DNA from: Roseburia hominis
GTDB taxonomy: Bacteria; Bacillota; Clostridia; Lachnospirales; Lachnospiraceae
NCBI GenBank assembly: GCA_040702975.1
Contig: CP159990.1
Span: forward strand, 1,302,001-1,366,000
Length of the DNA stretch: 64,000 nucleotides
Direction: 5' to 3'
The notes beneath the pieces are model-generated. The model was not told the origin of the DNA. It ran no database searches and saw only the letters and a program-made list of their open reading frames with translations. Shown piece by piece: positions 23,986 to 32,364 of this stretch. How positions within the stretch are numbered: the stretch's first letter is position 1; every line of letters begins with the position of its first letter. The position numbers and the translations under genes are program-made.

Positions 23986-24016
23986 GGCGTTTTCACGGGG
24001 CTGAGAGCGCCTTTTT
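23986..24016 (+). terminator. Leader terminator (attenuator) upstream of glnA
   Basis: GGCGTTTTC (23986-23994) pairs with GAGAGCGCC (24003-24011), counting G-U pairs, around an 8-base loop, and is followed by TTTTT. It lies almost at the start of the transcript and 237 bases before the glnA start. Together with the strong promoter it looks like a transcription attenuator. The ANTAR antiterminator gene two genes on is the natural candidate regulator. The classic ANTAR double hexaloop is not clearly visible, so this remains inference. It could not serve the small gene at 23739, which ends before the promoter, as its main terminator only. Confidence 0.7.
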
Positions 24017-24086
24017 CCATTTATTCCAGTGGGGAGGCGGTCAAGGTAACCCGGCTCACAGGAATATGCGAACTTAAAAGTGAGTA

Positions 24087-24178
24087 GTATACCCATAGGG
24101 CATCCCGTATGGCCATTCGGCCGTTTCACAAGGTATACCCATAGGGCATCCCGTATGGCCATTCGGCCGTTTCACAAG
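24087..24178 (+). repeat. Tandem 46-bp intergenic repeat D, two copies
   Basis: Two adjacent identical 46-base units (24087-24132 and 24133-24178), each with GTATACCC, GGGCATCCCGTATGGCC, the palindrome GGCCATTCGGCC-type core and GTTTCACAAG. The same unit occurs inverted at 35717-35820 (two and a half copies) and 49343-49393 (one copy). Here it lies inside the glnA leader, after the attenuator and 75 bases before the start codon. Confidence 0.85.
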
Positions 24179-24252
24179 GTTTAGTTAGGCACAGTGCAGC
24201 TAAAATGGGATTGCATGCCTACGGTAATTAAGATTTAGGAGGAATAACGAAT

Positions 24253-25587
24253 ATGAAACATAATTATACAAGAGAGGATATTCTTCGTATGGTCGAGGAG
24301 GATGATGTTGGATTTATCCGTCTTCAGTTCACGGACATTTTCGGAATGATGAAAAATGTGGCAATCACCACCAGTCAGCTTGAGCGGGCACTGAATAATG
24401 AGTGTATGTTCGACGGTTCGGCGATCGAAGGGTTTTCCAGAATCGAGAAGTCGGATATGTTCTTGCGGCCGGATCTTGGTACATTTGCCATTTTCCCGTG
24501 GCGCCCGCAGCAGGGCAAGGTGGCGCGGTTCATCTGCGATATTTATAAACCGGACGGTACTCCTTATGAATGCGACCCGAGACGCGTACTGCGGAAAATG
24601 ACGGAGGAGGCGGCCGGGTACGGTTATTCCTTCGACGTGGGGCCCGAGTGCGAGTTCTTTTTATTTGATTGCGATGAAAATGGGGCTCCGACCACGCATT
24701 CTTCCGAGCGGGCGGGATATTTTGACGTAAGCCCGTTGGATTACGGGGAAAATGCAAGGCGCGATATGGTGCTCACGCTGGAAGATATGGGGTATGAGGT
24801 GGAGGCGTCCCACCACGAGATGGCGCCCGCCCAGCATGAGATTGATTTTAAATATGACGAGGCGCTTAAGGCGGCAGATGACATTATGACTTATAAGCTG
24901 GTGATTAAGACCATCGCCAAACGTCATGGCCTTCATGCGACCTTTATGCCGAAACCGATATTCGGAATCAATGGTTCCGGTATGCATCTGAATCTGTCCC
25001 TTTCCAGAGATTGTCGGAATATTTTCCGCGATACGGGGGATCCGAATGGACTGAGCAAGGAAGGGTATTATTTCATCGGCGGTCTGATGAAGCATATCAA
25101 AGCAATCACGCTGATCACGAACCCGCTGGTGAACTCTTATAAGCGTTTGATTCCGGGCTACGAGGCGCCGGTCTATATTGCGTGGTCTGCCAATAACCGG
25201 ACGCCGCTGATCCGTATTCCGGAGACTGCCGGAGTGGGAGCAAGGGTCGAGCTCAGGAGTCCGGACGCCGCCTGCAACCCGTATTTGGCGTTGGCAGTCT
25301 GCCTGGCAGCGGGGCTTAAAGGAATTCGGGAAAAAATAGATCCGCCAGAGCCGATTAGCAGGAATATTTTTGAACTGAGCGGTGATGAAAAAGAGGAACT
25401 GGGAATTGAATCTCTGCCGGGCAGCCTTTTGGAGGCAGTTCACGAATTTGAAAAGGACACTTTTATACAGAATGTTCTGGGAGAAGAACTGAGTAAGAAG
25501 TTTATCACTGCGAAGAAGGAGGAATTTAGGCAGCACTGTGCCCAGGTGACCAGGTGGGAGCTTGACGAATATCTGCAGAGATATTAA
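24253..25587 (+). CDS. glnA: Type I glutamine synthetase
   Basis: Makes glutamine from glutamate, ammonia and ATP, the central step of nitrogen assimilation. The 444-residue length and lack of the adenylylation-type insertion fit the GSI-alpha group of Firmicutes. Landmarks: MFDGSAIEGFSRIEKSDM near 50, FDVGPECEFFLF (metal-binding Glu), HHEMAPAQHEIDFKY, GSGMHLNLS and the substrate loop YEAPVYIAWSANNRTPLIRIP. The ribosome binding site AGGAGGAATAACG precedes ATG. The leader carries promoter, attenuator and repeat D, and an ANTAR gene follows by 77 bases. Confidence 0.96.
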   Translation: MKHNYTREDILRMVEEDDVGFIRLQFTDIFGMMKNVAITTSQLERALNNECMFDGSAIEGFSRIEKSDMFLRPDLGTFAIFPWRPQQGKVARFICDIYKPDGTPYECDPRRVLRKMTEEAAGYGYSFDVGPECEFFLFDCDENGAPTTHSSERAGYFDVSPLDYGENARRDMVLTLEDMGYEVEASHHEMAPAQHEIDFKYDEALKAADDIMTYKLVIKTIAKRHGLHATFMPKPIFGINGSGMHLNLSLSRDCRNIFRDTGDPNGLSKEGYYFIGGLMKHIKAITLITNPLVNSYKRLIPGYEAPVYIAWSANNRTPLIRIPETAGVGARVELRSPDAACNPYLALAVCLAAGLKGIREKIDPPEPISRNIFELSGDEKEELGIESLPGSLLEAVHEFEKDTFIQNVLGEELSKKFITAKKEEFRQHCAQVTRWELDEYLQRY

Positions 25588-25664
25588 AATATCCTGTTTT
25601 CGGGGAAAATTTTCCGGAAGGGATATGTAACTCGACGTTGGCAGATATTCGGAGGCTTGAATGA

Positions 25665-26213
25665 ATGAGTAGTATTATTGTTGTATTCCCTAAACGGGAA
25701 AATGCAGCAAATATTCGCAATATACTGGTGCGTAACGGGGTAGATGTTCTGGCGGTGTGTACCACGGGTGCCCACGCAGTTCAATATGCAGAGGATCTTG
25801 ATGAGGGAATCGTGATTTGTGGTTATAAATTGAAAGATATGTTATATACTGAATTGAGAGAATATCTGCCCGATACCTTTGAGATGCTGCTGGTCGCTTC
25901 TTTGGAGAAATGGAGAGGGGACGCGCTTCCGGGTGTGGTGGGTCTTGGTATGCCGATCAAGGTATATGACCTTATGAATACCGTGCAGATGCTGCTGGAG
26001 ACCATGGAGCGCAGAAGGAAAAAGCGGAAGGCCCGGCTTAAAAACCGCAGTCCCGAGCAGCAAGCCCTGGTGAAAAGCGCCAAAGAGCTTCTGATGGACA
26101 GAAATCATATGACCGAGGAGGAGGCGCACCGCTACCTGCAAAAATGCAGTATGGACAGTGGAAATAATATGGTGGAAACTGCCCAAATGGTGCTCAGTAT
26201 TATGGCAGAATAG
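25665..26213 (+). CDS. ANTAR-domain RNA-binding response regulator
   Basis: A 182-residue protein with an N-terminal receiver-like domain (about 1-115) that lacks the usual acidic phosphorylation pocket, so it is a pseudo-receiver, and a C-terminal ANTAR domain (about 125-180) formed by the three helices around AKELLMDRNHMTEEEAHRYLQ and GNNMVETAQMVL. ANTAR proteins prevent transcription termination by binding paired hairpins in leader RNAs and are often tied to nitrogen genes. Placement directly after glnA suggests control of the glnA attenuator and hence of its own operon. Start is ATG 25665; the nearby ATG at 25661 meets a stop after three codons. Confidence 0.88.
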   Translation: MSSIIVVFPKRENAANIRNILVRNGVDVLAVCTTGAHAVQYAEDLDEGIVICGYKLKDMLYTELREYLPDTFEMLLVASLEKWRGDALPGVVGLGMPIKVYDLMNTVQMLLETMERRRKKRKARLKNRSPEQQALVKSAKELLMDRNHMTEEEAHRYLQKCSMDSGNNMVETAQMVLSIMAE

Positions 26214-26234
26214 GAGTTGTAAAGGCGGAGGTCT

Positions 26235-27062
26235 ATGAAATTTACGAAAATGCATGGCATTGGAAATGACTATGTGTATGTAAATTGCATGAGAGAAACG
26301 ATAGAAAATCCTTCGAAAATTGCAAAAGAGATCAGCGACAGGCATTTTGGAATCGGTTCAGACGGGCTGATTCTGATCGAACCGTCCGCTATTGCTGATT
26401 TTAAGATGGATATTTATAATGCAGACGGTTCCCGGGCGAAGATGTGTGGAAATGGAATACGCTGTCTGGGAAAATATGTTTATGAGTATGGACTTACGGG
26501 AAAGACACATTTGACCATCGAGACGCTCTCCGGTATCCGAAAGCTTGAACTTTGTGTGTCAGGCAGGGAGGTGGAGGCCGTCAGAGTGGATATGGGTACG
26601 CCCAGATTTAATTCGCATTGCATTCCCATACTGAGCGAGAAAGATCTGGTTCTCGATGAGGTCATCGAGATTCAGGGAGAGAGGTATCGCATGACGGGAA
26701 TTTCCATGGGAAATCCGCACGCAGTCGTATTTGTGGAGGATACAGAGAATTTTCCGGTGGAAAGAGTGGGGCGGCTGTTCGAGTTCCACCCCAGATTCCC
26801 GGAGCGGATTAACACGGAGTTCTGTCAGGTGTTGGACCGCAGACACTTAAAGATGCGGGTATGGGAGCGGGGATCGGGCGAGACCCTCGCCTGCGGGACG
26901 GGGGCCTGCGCAGTTTTGGTGGCCGCGGTACTTAATGGCTTGACAGATGCCAAAGTACAAGTTAAATTATTAGGAGGAGATTTATCCGTAGCATGGGACC
27001 GCCAGCTTAACCGGGTATATATGACCGGACCGGCTGTAAAAGTATTTGACGGAGTTATTTAA
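26235..27062 (+). CDS. dapF: Diaminopimelate epimerase
   Basis: Converts LL- to meso-diaminopimelate for lysine and peptidoglycan. A 275-residue PLP-independent racemase with the two catalytic Cys segments visible: MCGNGIRCLGKYVYE near residue 75 and LACGTGACAVLVAA near 220, plus the N-terminal FTKMHGIGNDYVYVN. It follows the ANTAR gene by 21 bases and precedes dapL, so the last two steps around LL-DAP are encoded together, downstream of glnA. Start set by GGCGGAGGT. Confidence 0.96.
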   Translation: MKFTKMHGIGNDYVYVNCMRETIENPSKIAKEISDRHFGIGSDGLILIEPSAIADFKMDIYNADGSRAKMCGNGIRCLGKYVYEYGLTGKTHLTIETLSGIRKLELCVSGREVEAVRVDMGTPRFNSHCIPILSEKDLVLDEVIEIQGERYRMTGISMGNPHAVVFVEDTENFPVERVGRLFEFHPRFPERINTEFCQVLDRRHLKMRVWERGSGETLACGTGACAVLVAAVLNGLTDAKVQVKLLGGDLSVAWDRQLNRVYMTGPAVKVFDGVI

Positions 27063-27222
27063 GTTGCCAGGCATACTTAAGAAGAGGTTTGGTTAAGCGC
27101 ATGTTGACAGTGGTTTGAGTGGAATGTCCGGTTGGTTAAAGAATACCGGCTGTTCAGAAAAGCGGTATCGGAAAGACTACGAATAACAATAAGTTATAGA
27201 AAAAGAACAGGAGAAGACGACG

Positions 27223-28438
27223 ATGTATACAGTAAATGAAAATTATTTAAAATTACCGGGCAGCTATTTGTTTTCCAATATAGCTAAAAAGGTAGCGGCC
27301 TTTGCCGAGGCGAATCCGGAGGCTCCGATTATCCGTCTGGGGATCGGTGATGTGACGCAGCCGATCGCTCCGGCTATTATTGAGGCACTTCACAAGGCGG
27401 TCGATGAGATGGCGCACGCAGAGACCTTCCACGGTTATGCGCCGGATCTGGGCTATGAGTTTTTAAGAAGCGCGGTTGCGAAGAATGATTTTCAGGCAAG
27501 AGGTTGCGAGATCTCTGCGGACGAGATCTTTATTTCTGACGGAGCAAAGAGTGATTCCGGTAACATTCAGGAAATTTTTGGGCCGGATTGTAAAATTGCA
27601 GTGTGCGATCCTGTTTATCCGGTATATGTGGATACCAATGTCATGGCCGGACGAACCGGTACATACGATCCGAAGACGGAGACATGGAGTAATGTGATTT
27701 ATATGCCGTGTACCGAGGAAAATCATTTTTCACCGGAATTGCCGAAAGAGACGCCGGATCTGATCTACCTCTGCTTCCCGAACAATCCGACAGGTGCGGC
27801 GATCACGAAGGACGAACTGCAGAGATGGGTAGATTACGCGAATAAAGCAGGCGCGGTAATTATTTATGATGCAGCTTATGAGGCGTATATTACCGAGGAA
27901 AATGTACCGCATAGCATCTTTGAGTGCGAAGGGGCAAGAACCTGTGCAATCGAGCTTAGAAGTTTTTCGAAAAATGCAGGATTTACCGGAGTGCGTCTGG
28001 GTGCGACTGTGATTCCGAAGGATTTGAAATGTGGAGATGTGATGCTTCATTCTTTGTGGGCGAGACGTCACGGAACCAAGTATAACGGGGCACCGTATAT
28101 CGTACAGAGGGCGGGCGAGGCTGTTTATTCCGAGGCAGGAAAAGCGCAGACTTAAAGAACAGATCGCATATTACCAGAAGAATGCAAGAACGATTTACGA
28201 AGGCCTGAAGAGTGCAGGTTACAATGTGTCCGGTGCAGTGAATTCACCGTATATCTGGCTTAAGACTCCGGGACAGATGACTTCCTGGGAGTTCTTTGAT
28301 TTCCTGCTTGAGAAGGCCAATGTAGTGGGAACTCCGGGGTCTGGATTTGGCCCGAGCGGGGAAGGATATTTCCGGCTGACGGCATTTGGAACCTATGAGA
28401 ATTCCTTAGAGGCCATCAAGCGGATTCAGAATATTTAA
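27223..28438 (+). pseudogene. dapL: LL-diaminopimelate aminotransferase, frame disrupted near the C-terminus
   Basis: PLP aminotransferase making LL-DAP directly from tetrahydrodipicolinate. Residues 1-308 are in one frame, with [23 protein letters not shown] and the PLP-lysine motif [10 protein letters not shown]. At 28150 the frame reads ACT TAA and stops. In the +1 frame the protein continues from CTT AAA GAA CAG to 28438 with typical DapL C-terminal sequence ([21 protein letters not shown]). One extra base, a +1 ribosomal shift or a read error explains it. Since this is normally an essential gene and no second copy is in view, simple loss seems unlikely. The context matches the break in the ABC ATPase at 4446. 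Confidence 0.9.
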
Positions 28439-28536
28439 GAGAAGAGTGCCTGGGACATGGTTGCTCGTGGTGATAAGAGGCGAAAAAATAGCTTTGAGGT
28501 GTGACCAGGCAGAGAAAAATTGAATAGGAAGATGGG

Positions 28537-28612
28537 AAAAGCCACAGGATTTGCAAAATGCAAGTTACTGTGGCTTTTCTTTGGTTTTGTGGCTAATAAA
28601 AACCACAAAACC
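28537..28612 (+). terminator. Terminator and second hairpin after dapL
   Basis: AAAAGCCACAG (28537-28547) pairs with CTGTGGCTTTT (28568-28578), a bidirectional terminator ending the dapF-dapL unit. A second hairpin, GGTTTTGTGG (28583-28592) with CCACAAAACC (28603-28612), follows and may end the convergent tRNA transcript on the other strand. Confidence 0.75.
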
Positions 28613-28650
28613 TGTAAACACAAGTTTTGTGGTACCCACCAAATAAAAAA

Positions 28651-28724
<74 letters not shown>

Positions 28725-28780
28725 ATGTTATGTACCGGACATTCCTTAGAATATCCGGCTTTCCTTATTCAATTAAGGAG

Positions 28781-28851
28781 CTACGGATAGAGGACTCGAA
28801 CCTCTACTAACAGAGTCAGAGTCTGCTGTGCTGCCATTACACCAATCCGCA
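28781..28851 (-). tRNA. tRNA-Gln, anticodon CTG
   Basis: A 71-base cloverleaf on the minus strand, 56 bases upstream of tRNA-Pro in transcription order. The acceptor TGCGGAT pairs with ATCCGTA (one G-U) and the discriminator is G, as expected for glutamine. The anticodon loop CTCTGAC gives CTG. The T arm contains GAGGTTCGAGTCCTC. No CCA encoded. Its U1-A72 type start is typical of Gln tRNA recognised by GluRS/GatCAB systems, and gatCAB is in this window. Confidence 0.94.
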
Positions 28852-29079
28852 TTAGTGTTTTGCAGTTGTCCGCATCAACAGCGAACAATAGTATTATATC
28901 AAAACTCCGACAAAATGCAAGCCTTTTTTTGAAAAAAATTAAAGAAAGTCTTTTTGGTGATATGGATATATTTTTCTGATATTATTAATTGGAATGGGCA
29001 TTGTGAGAGAATATTTTAACATTGCTTTTTAGATATGAAAGTGATAAGAATTGTGGTAAGATATTCACGAAAGCAATGA

Positions 29080-29194
29080 GCAGTGCCAAATCACAGGAAA
29101 AGCAATCGGCTGCTTGCAGACGAATTGTTTTTCCTGCGATTTGATAGGGCGAAAGCCCGTGAACGAACGGGCAAAGCTCGTGAGTTCGCACTGC
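29080..29194 (+). ncRNA. Candidate structured RNA, four-way junction
   Basis: The segment folds into a closed four-way junction. P1: GCAGTGC (29080-29086) with GCACTGC (29188-29194). P2: a 20-pair arm 29087-29143 with one A-C mismatch and one G-U, capped by CTG-CTTG-CAG. P3: GGGC-GAAA-GCCC (29147-29158), a perfect GNRA tetraloop. P4: GAAC-GA-ACGGGC-AAA-GCTCGT-GA-GTTC (29161-29187) with a tandem GA internal loop. Linkers are 0, 3, 2 and 0 bases. It lies 67 bases before the ProX-like gene, and TATAGTATAATATG follows it, so it may be a separate RNA, a leader, or a mobile hairpin element. The family is not recognised. Apart from it and the tRNAs, 28852-29260 shows no gene. Confidence 0.65.
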
Positions 29195-29260
29195 GGACTA
29201 TAGTATAATATGACCACTTGAAAATTCTAAACCAACAAATACTACAGGAGGATTACCCAT

Positions 29261-29818
29261 ATGGAACTTGTGAAGGGAAGACCGGAGGATACGATCGGCA
29301 GACTGCCCAGAGAGGTTGAGGTCTATGATCTGCTGGACAGTCTTGGAATAGAATATTACCGCACAGATCATGAAGAGGCGAATACGATGGAAGCGTGCAA
29401 TGAGATAGACAGGATACTCGGAGCAACGATTTGCAAAAACTTATTCCTCTGCAACCGACAGAGGACACAGTTCTATCTATTGATGATGCCGGGCGAGAAG
29501 GTTTTTAAGACGAAAGATCTGTCAAAACAGATTGGTTCCTCGCGTTTGTCCTTTGCAGAGGCGGAATATATGGAAGAATTTCTGCATATCCACCCCGGAG
29601 CGGTGTCGGTGATGGGGTTGATGAATGATAAGGAGCACCATGTTCAGCTCCTGATTGATAAGCCGGTGGCAGAAAGCGAGACAGTCGGCTGTCACCCCTG
29701 TGTCAGCACTTCCAGTATGCGTATGAGAACGAAGGATATATTGGAAAAATTTCTTCCGGCGGTGCATCATGAGCCGATTATGGTAGATTTACCGGATTAT
29801 GCAGAAAAAGAAGAGTAG
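29261..29818 (+). CDS. ProX/YbaK-family aminoacyl-tRNA deacylase
   Basis: A 185-residue stand-alone editing protein that hydrolyses mischarged aminoacyl-tRNA, for ProX relatives Ala-tRNA(Pro). It shows the family pattern YRTDHEEANTMEAC near the start, KNLFLCNRQRTQFYLLMM, the Lys-containing KVFKTKDLSKQIGSSRLSFA and GAVSVMGLMND. It starts after ACAGGAGGATTACC. A tRNA-Pro gene lies 540 bases upstream on the other strand, a coincidence that fits the substrate but proves nothing. Confidence 0.88.
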   Translation: MELVKGRPEDTIGRLPREVEVYDLLDSLGIEYYRTDHEEANTMEACNEIDRILGATICKNLFLCNRQRTQFYLLMMPGEKVFKTKDLSKQIGSSRLSFAEAEYMEEFLHIHPGAVSVMGLMNDKEHHVQLLIDKPVAESETVGCHPCVSTSSMRMRTKDILEKFLPAVHHEPIMVDLPDYAEKEE

Positions 29819-29837
29819 AGGAGCGTTTAGGAAGGAA

Positions 29838-30635
29838 ATGGAGAATAGTAGAAAAAGAATCAGAATATCATGGTTCCTGCTGGGCGTTCTGCCGTTTGTT
29901 ATTTCTCTTGGAATACAGATCGTGGCAGTTATGGTGGGAAGTGAAGTGACCCGGGACATGGGAATGTATATGGTATTTTATCAGGTGCTTGCGATTCCGA
30001 TATTTGGTCTGTGGTATTACCTTGGAGAAGGTAAAAAGCAAGGATTTCGCTCAACTAAAGAGGGATTAAGGCAAGGATTTGGCCTGCTTGTAGTCACAGC
30101 GCTTGCGCTGCAATTTGGAAGCAGCCTGTTCTTGATTTTCGCCCAGATCGTGATGCCGGGATTCATGCAGGAATATTTGGAACTGGTGGAGACCTCCGGG
30201 CTTGGGAGCCTCACATTTTCCATGATTTTTTATACGGTCATTTTGGCACCTATTGGAGAAGAACTAATCTTCCGGGGAGTGACTATGCGGTATTTTAAGG
30301 GAGCTTCCGGGAAATTCTGGATAGCCAATGTATTACAGGCGGCTCTTTTTGGTCTGTATCATATGAATGTGATCCAGGGCTTATATACCTTTATTCTAGG
30401 GCTTGCCATGGGATATGCGGTGAGAACTTACGGGACGGTGACGGCGGGAATCGTGATGCATATAGTGATCAACGGTTCCGGCTATCTTTTGATGAACGTA
30501 CAGATTCCGGCGGTATTTACGCTGGCCCTGGAAGTGGCGGGTGCAGTTATTGCGGTATGGGGAATTTGTAAAATGAAAGAGAAAAAGAGGGCGGAAGAAG
30601 AGCGAGAAATGAGCGAAATGACTGGTGACGAATAG
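29838..30635 (+). CDS. CPBP-family intramembrane metalloprotease
   Basis: A 265-residue membrane protein with about seven helices. The CPBP (Rce1-like/Abi) motifs are present: EELIFRG (EExxxR) near residue 155, FGLYHMN (FxxxH) near 187 and VMHIVING (H) near 217. These proteins are putative peptidases linked in other bacteria to bacteriocin immunity or protein sorting. ATG 29838 has AGGAAGG close before it; an upstream in-frame ATG at 29799 overlapping the deacylase gene is possible but has no site. The C-terminus is a long charged helix. Confidence 0.85.
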   Translation: MENSRKRIRISWFLLGVLPFVISLGIQIVAVMVGSEVTRDMGMYMVFYQVLAIPIFGLWYYLGEGKKQGFRSTKEGLRQGFGLLVVTALALQFGSSLFLIFAQIVMPGFMQEYLELVETSGLGSLTFSMIFYTVILAPIGEELIFRGVTMRYFKGASGKFWIANVLQAALFGLYHMNVIQGLYTFILGLAMGYAVRTYGTVTAGIVMHIVINGSGYLLMNVQIPAVFTLALEVAGAVIAVWGICKMKEKKRAEEEREMSEMTGDE

Positions 30636-30673
30636 AGAACGGTTCCTTTATGGGCGGAGGCAGTGGAGATAGT

Positions 30674-31582
30674 ATGAATATCAAGGATTTAGAGACGTTT
30701 GAAGCAGTTGTGGAAGAGCAAAGTATCACCAGGGCGTCAAAGAAATTATATATTACCCCTCAGGGAGTCAGCAAGATCATAAAAAATTTGGAAAAAGAAT
30801 GCGGGTGTGTACTGTTCGTGCGTACAGCCCACGGTCAGGCGCTTACAGAGGCAGGAGAGCGTTTTGCAAAGTACGCGATGCGGGTGCGGGCGGAACATCA
30901 TGCTATGCTCACTGATATGCTCCGTATCAGGCAAAAGGAACATGGGGTGGTAGATTTGATATCGGCATATGGAATTCTGAGACTTCTGACGCCGGACTGT
31001 ATTCTGGATTTTAAGCGGAAATATCCGGACATTGAGTTTCACTATCGGGAATATCCTGACAGACAGGTAGAACGGCTGTTTCAGGAAAGAGAAGGCAATG
31101 TGGCATTTTCCATCGCCGATTTTGAAGAAGGGTGCTATGACGTGTCGGAAATAGAGACATTTCCAATTCGGCTTTTAGTAAATACAGACCACCCTTTAAG
31201 CCAAAGAAAATCGGTCACGATTGAAGATTTAAGAGGGGAACCATTATTTATCGAAAGCAGCCAGTTTAAAATTCATCATCTGATTGTAGAACGGTGTCGA
31301 GAAGCCGGGTTTAAACCGAATATCATTTTTGAAACAAGCGGATTCAGCCTGTGCCATAAAATGGTGAAAGCCGGGAAAGGTATTTCTGTCACAGTGGATT
31401 TTGTGTTTGACGATATGAAGGCTGACGGGTTGGTCATGATACCGTTTTCCGACGGGGAGTACCAGTGGAAGGCGTGTATGCTGACGCGGAAGGGGGAAAA
31501 GCCGGGCGAGGCAGTAGAACTTTTTGTCGCGCACGTCAGAGAATGGCTTTCCCTGATTCGGACAGGGGTTATCACCAGATAG
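30674..31582 (+). CDS. LysR-family transcriptional regulator
   Basis: A 302-residue regulator with an N-terminal winged helix-turn-helix (TRASKKLYITPQGVSKIIKN) and the LysR effector-binding domain (LISAYGILRLL onward, then LLVNTDHPLS and GEPLFIESSQFK). ATG 30674 was chosen for its GGAGATAGT site and because LysR proteins start M-x-I-x-x-L. It lies upstream of, and in the same direction as, the C_GCAxxG_C_C and TDT transporter genes, which it may control. The 220 bases between show AT-rich promoter-like DNA (31640-31770) but no clear inverted box. Confidence 0.9.
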   Translation: MNIKDLETFEAVVEEQSITRASKKLYITPQGVSKIIKNLEKECGCVLFVRTAHGQALTEAGERFAKYAMRVRAEHHAMLTDMLRIRQKEHGVVDLISAYGILRLLTPDCILDFKRKYPDIEFHYREYPDRQVERLFQEREGNVAFSIADFEEGCYDVSEIETFPIRLLVNTDHPLSQRKSVTIEDLRGEPLFIESSQFKIHHLIVERCREAGFKPNIIFETSGFSLCHKMVKAGKGISVTVDFVFDDMKADGLVMIPFSDGEYQWKACMLTRKGEKPGEAVELFVAHVREWLSLIRTGVITR

Positions 31583-31804
31583 TGAAGAATTGGAAACGAA
31601 ATGTTGAAGGGATACCGTATTTTCTTTCTTTTTGTACAATTTAGAAAGAGAGAAAAACGGTATTTTTTGTATATTTTTTCGTAAATATAGAAAAAAAGTA
31701 TATATAGAATATTTTTATAGAAAATCTCGATTTGTTGATGCAAGGGCTTAATGATAAAATAATATCATGAAAGAATTTCGTGTATGACAAAGGAGGAAAT
31801 AACG

Positions 31805-32296
31805 ATGAATATCAAACAGGAGATCAGCGTAAAGAAAGTAGTCAAAGATGCAGAGGATAATTTCAGAAATGGATATTTCTGTTGTGAGGCTCTGGTAGCC
31901 GCAATTCGCGATAACTTTGAACTCGATGTACCGAAGGAAGTAATTGCTATGGCATCTGGTATGGCAGTTGGTGCGGGAAAATCTGGCTGCATGTGTGGCG
32001 CGCTTAACGGTGGAATTCTTGCGCTTGGGCTGTTCTTTGGCCGTACTGAGCAGAATGGACCACAGGATCCGAAGGTCGTAAAATGTATGCAGCTTACGCA
32101 TGAACTCCATGACTGGTTCAAGGAAGCAAATGGAAAACATTCCTGCTGCTGTCGTGTGTTGACAAAAGAATTTGATATGGGAAAAGGGGAACACAAACAG
32201 CAGTGTATCTACTTTACAGGACTTTGCGCAGGTAAGGTGGCTGAGATTGTAGTTCGCGAGCTGGGACTTACGAACCTCGATGAACAGACTTCTTAA
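31805..32296 (+). CDS. C_GCAxxG_C_C family protein
   Basis: A 163-residue protein with the name-giving motif: Cys pair YFCCEAL near residue 28, GCMCGALNGG near residue 60 and later Cys residues in SCCCRVL and QQCIYFTG. The family is a putative redox or metal-binding family common in anaerobes; no activity is established. ATG 31805 follows AAGGAGGAAATAACG. The partner gene 68 bases downstream encodes a TDT transporter, and such pairs occur in other anaerobes. Confidence 0.88.
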   Translation: MNIKQEISVKKVVKDAEDNFRNGYFCCEALVAAIRDNFELDVPKEVIAMASGMAVGAGKSGCMCGALNGGILALGLFFGRTEQNGPQDPKVVKCMQLTHELHDWFKEANGKHSCCCRVLTKEFDMGKGEHKQQCIYFTGLCAGKVAEIVVRELGLTNLDEQTS

Positions 32297-32364
32297 TATA
32301 CGGATAGCGTTATATCCTACAGCTTGATTCGCATAAAAGATACAAAAGACAGGAGAATAAAGGA

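Noticed and set aside
23975..24016. Classic ANTAR double-hexaloop target
   Set aside because: Only one hairpin is evident and its loop is 8 bases without a clear A1/G4 hexaloop, so the motif itself is not claimed, only the attenuator.
24087..24178. Possible CRISPR array
   Set aside because: The units are directly adjacent with no spacers, only two copies, and no cas genes are nearby; it is a tandem intergenic repeat.
25842..26345. Minus-strand frame across ANTAR and dapF
   Set aside because: Antisense to two conserved genes.
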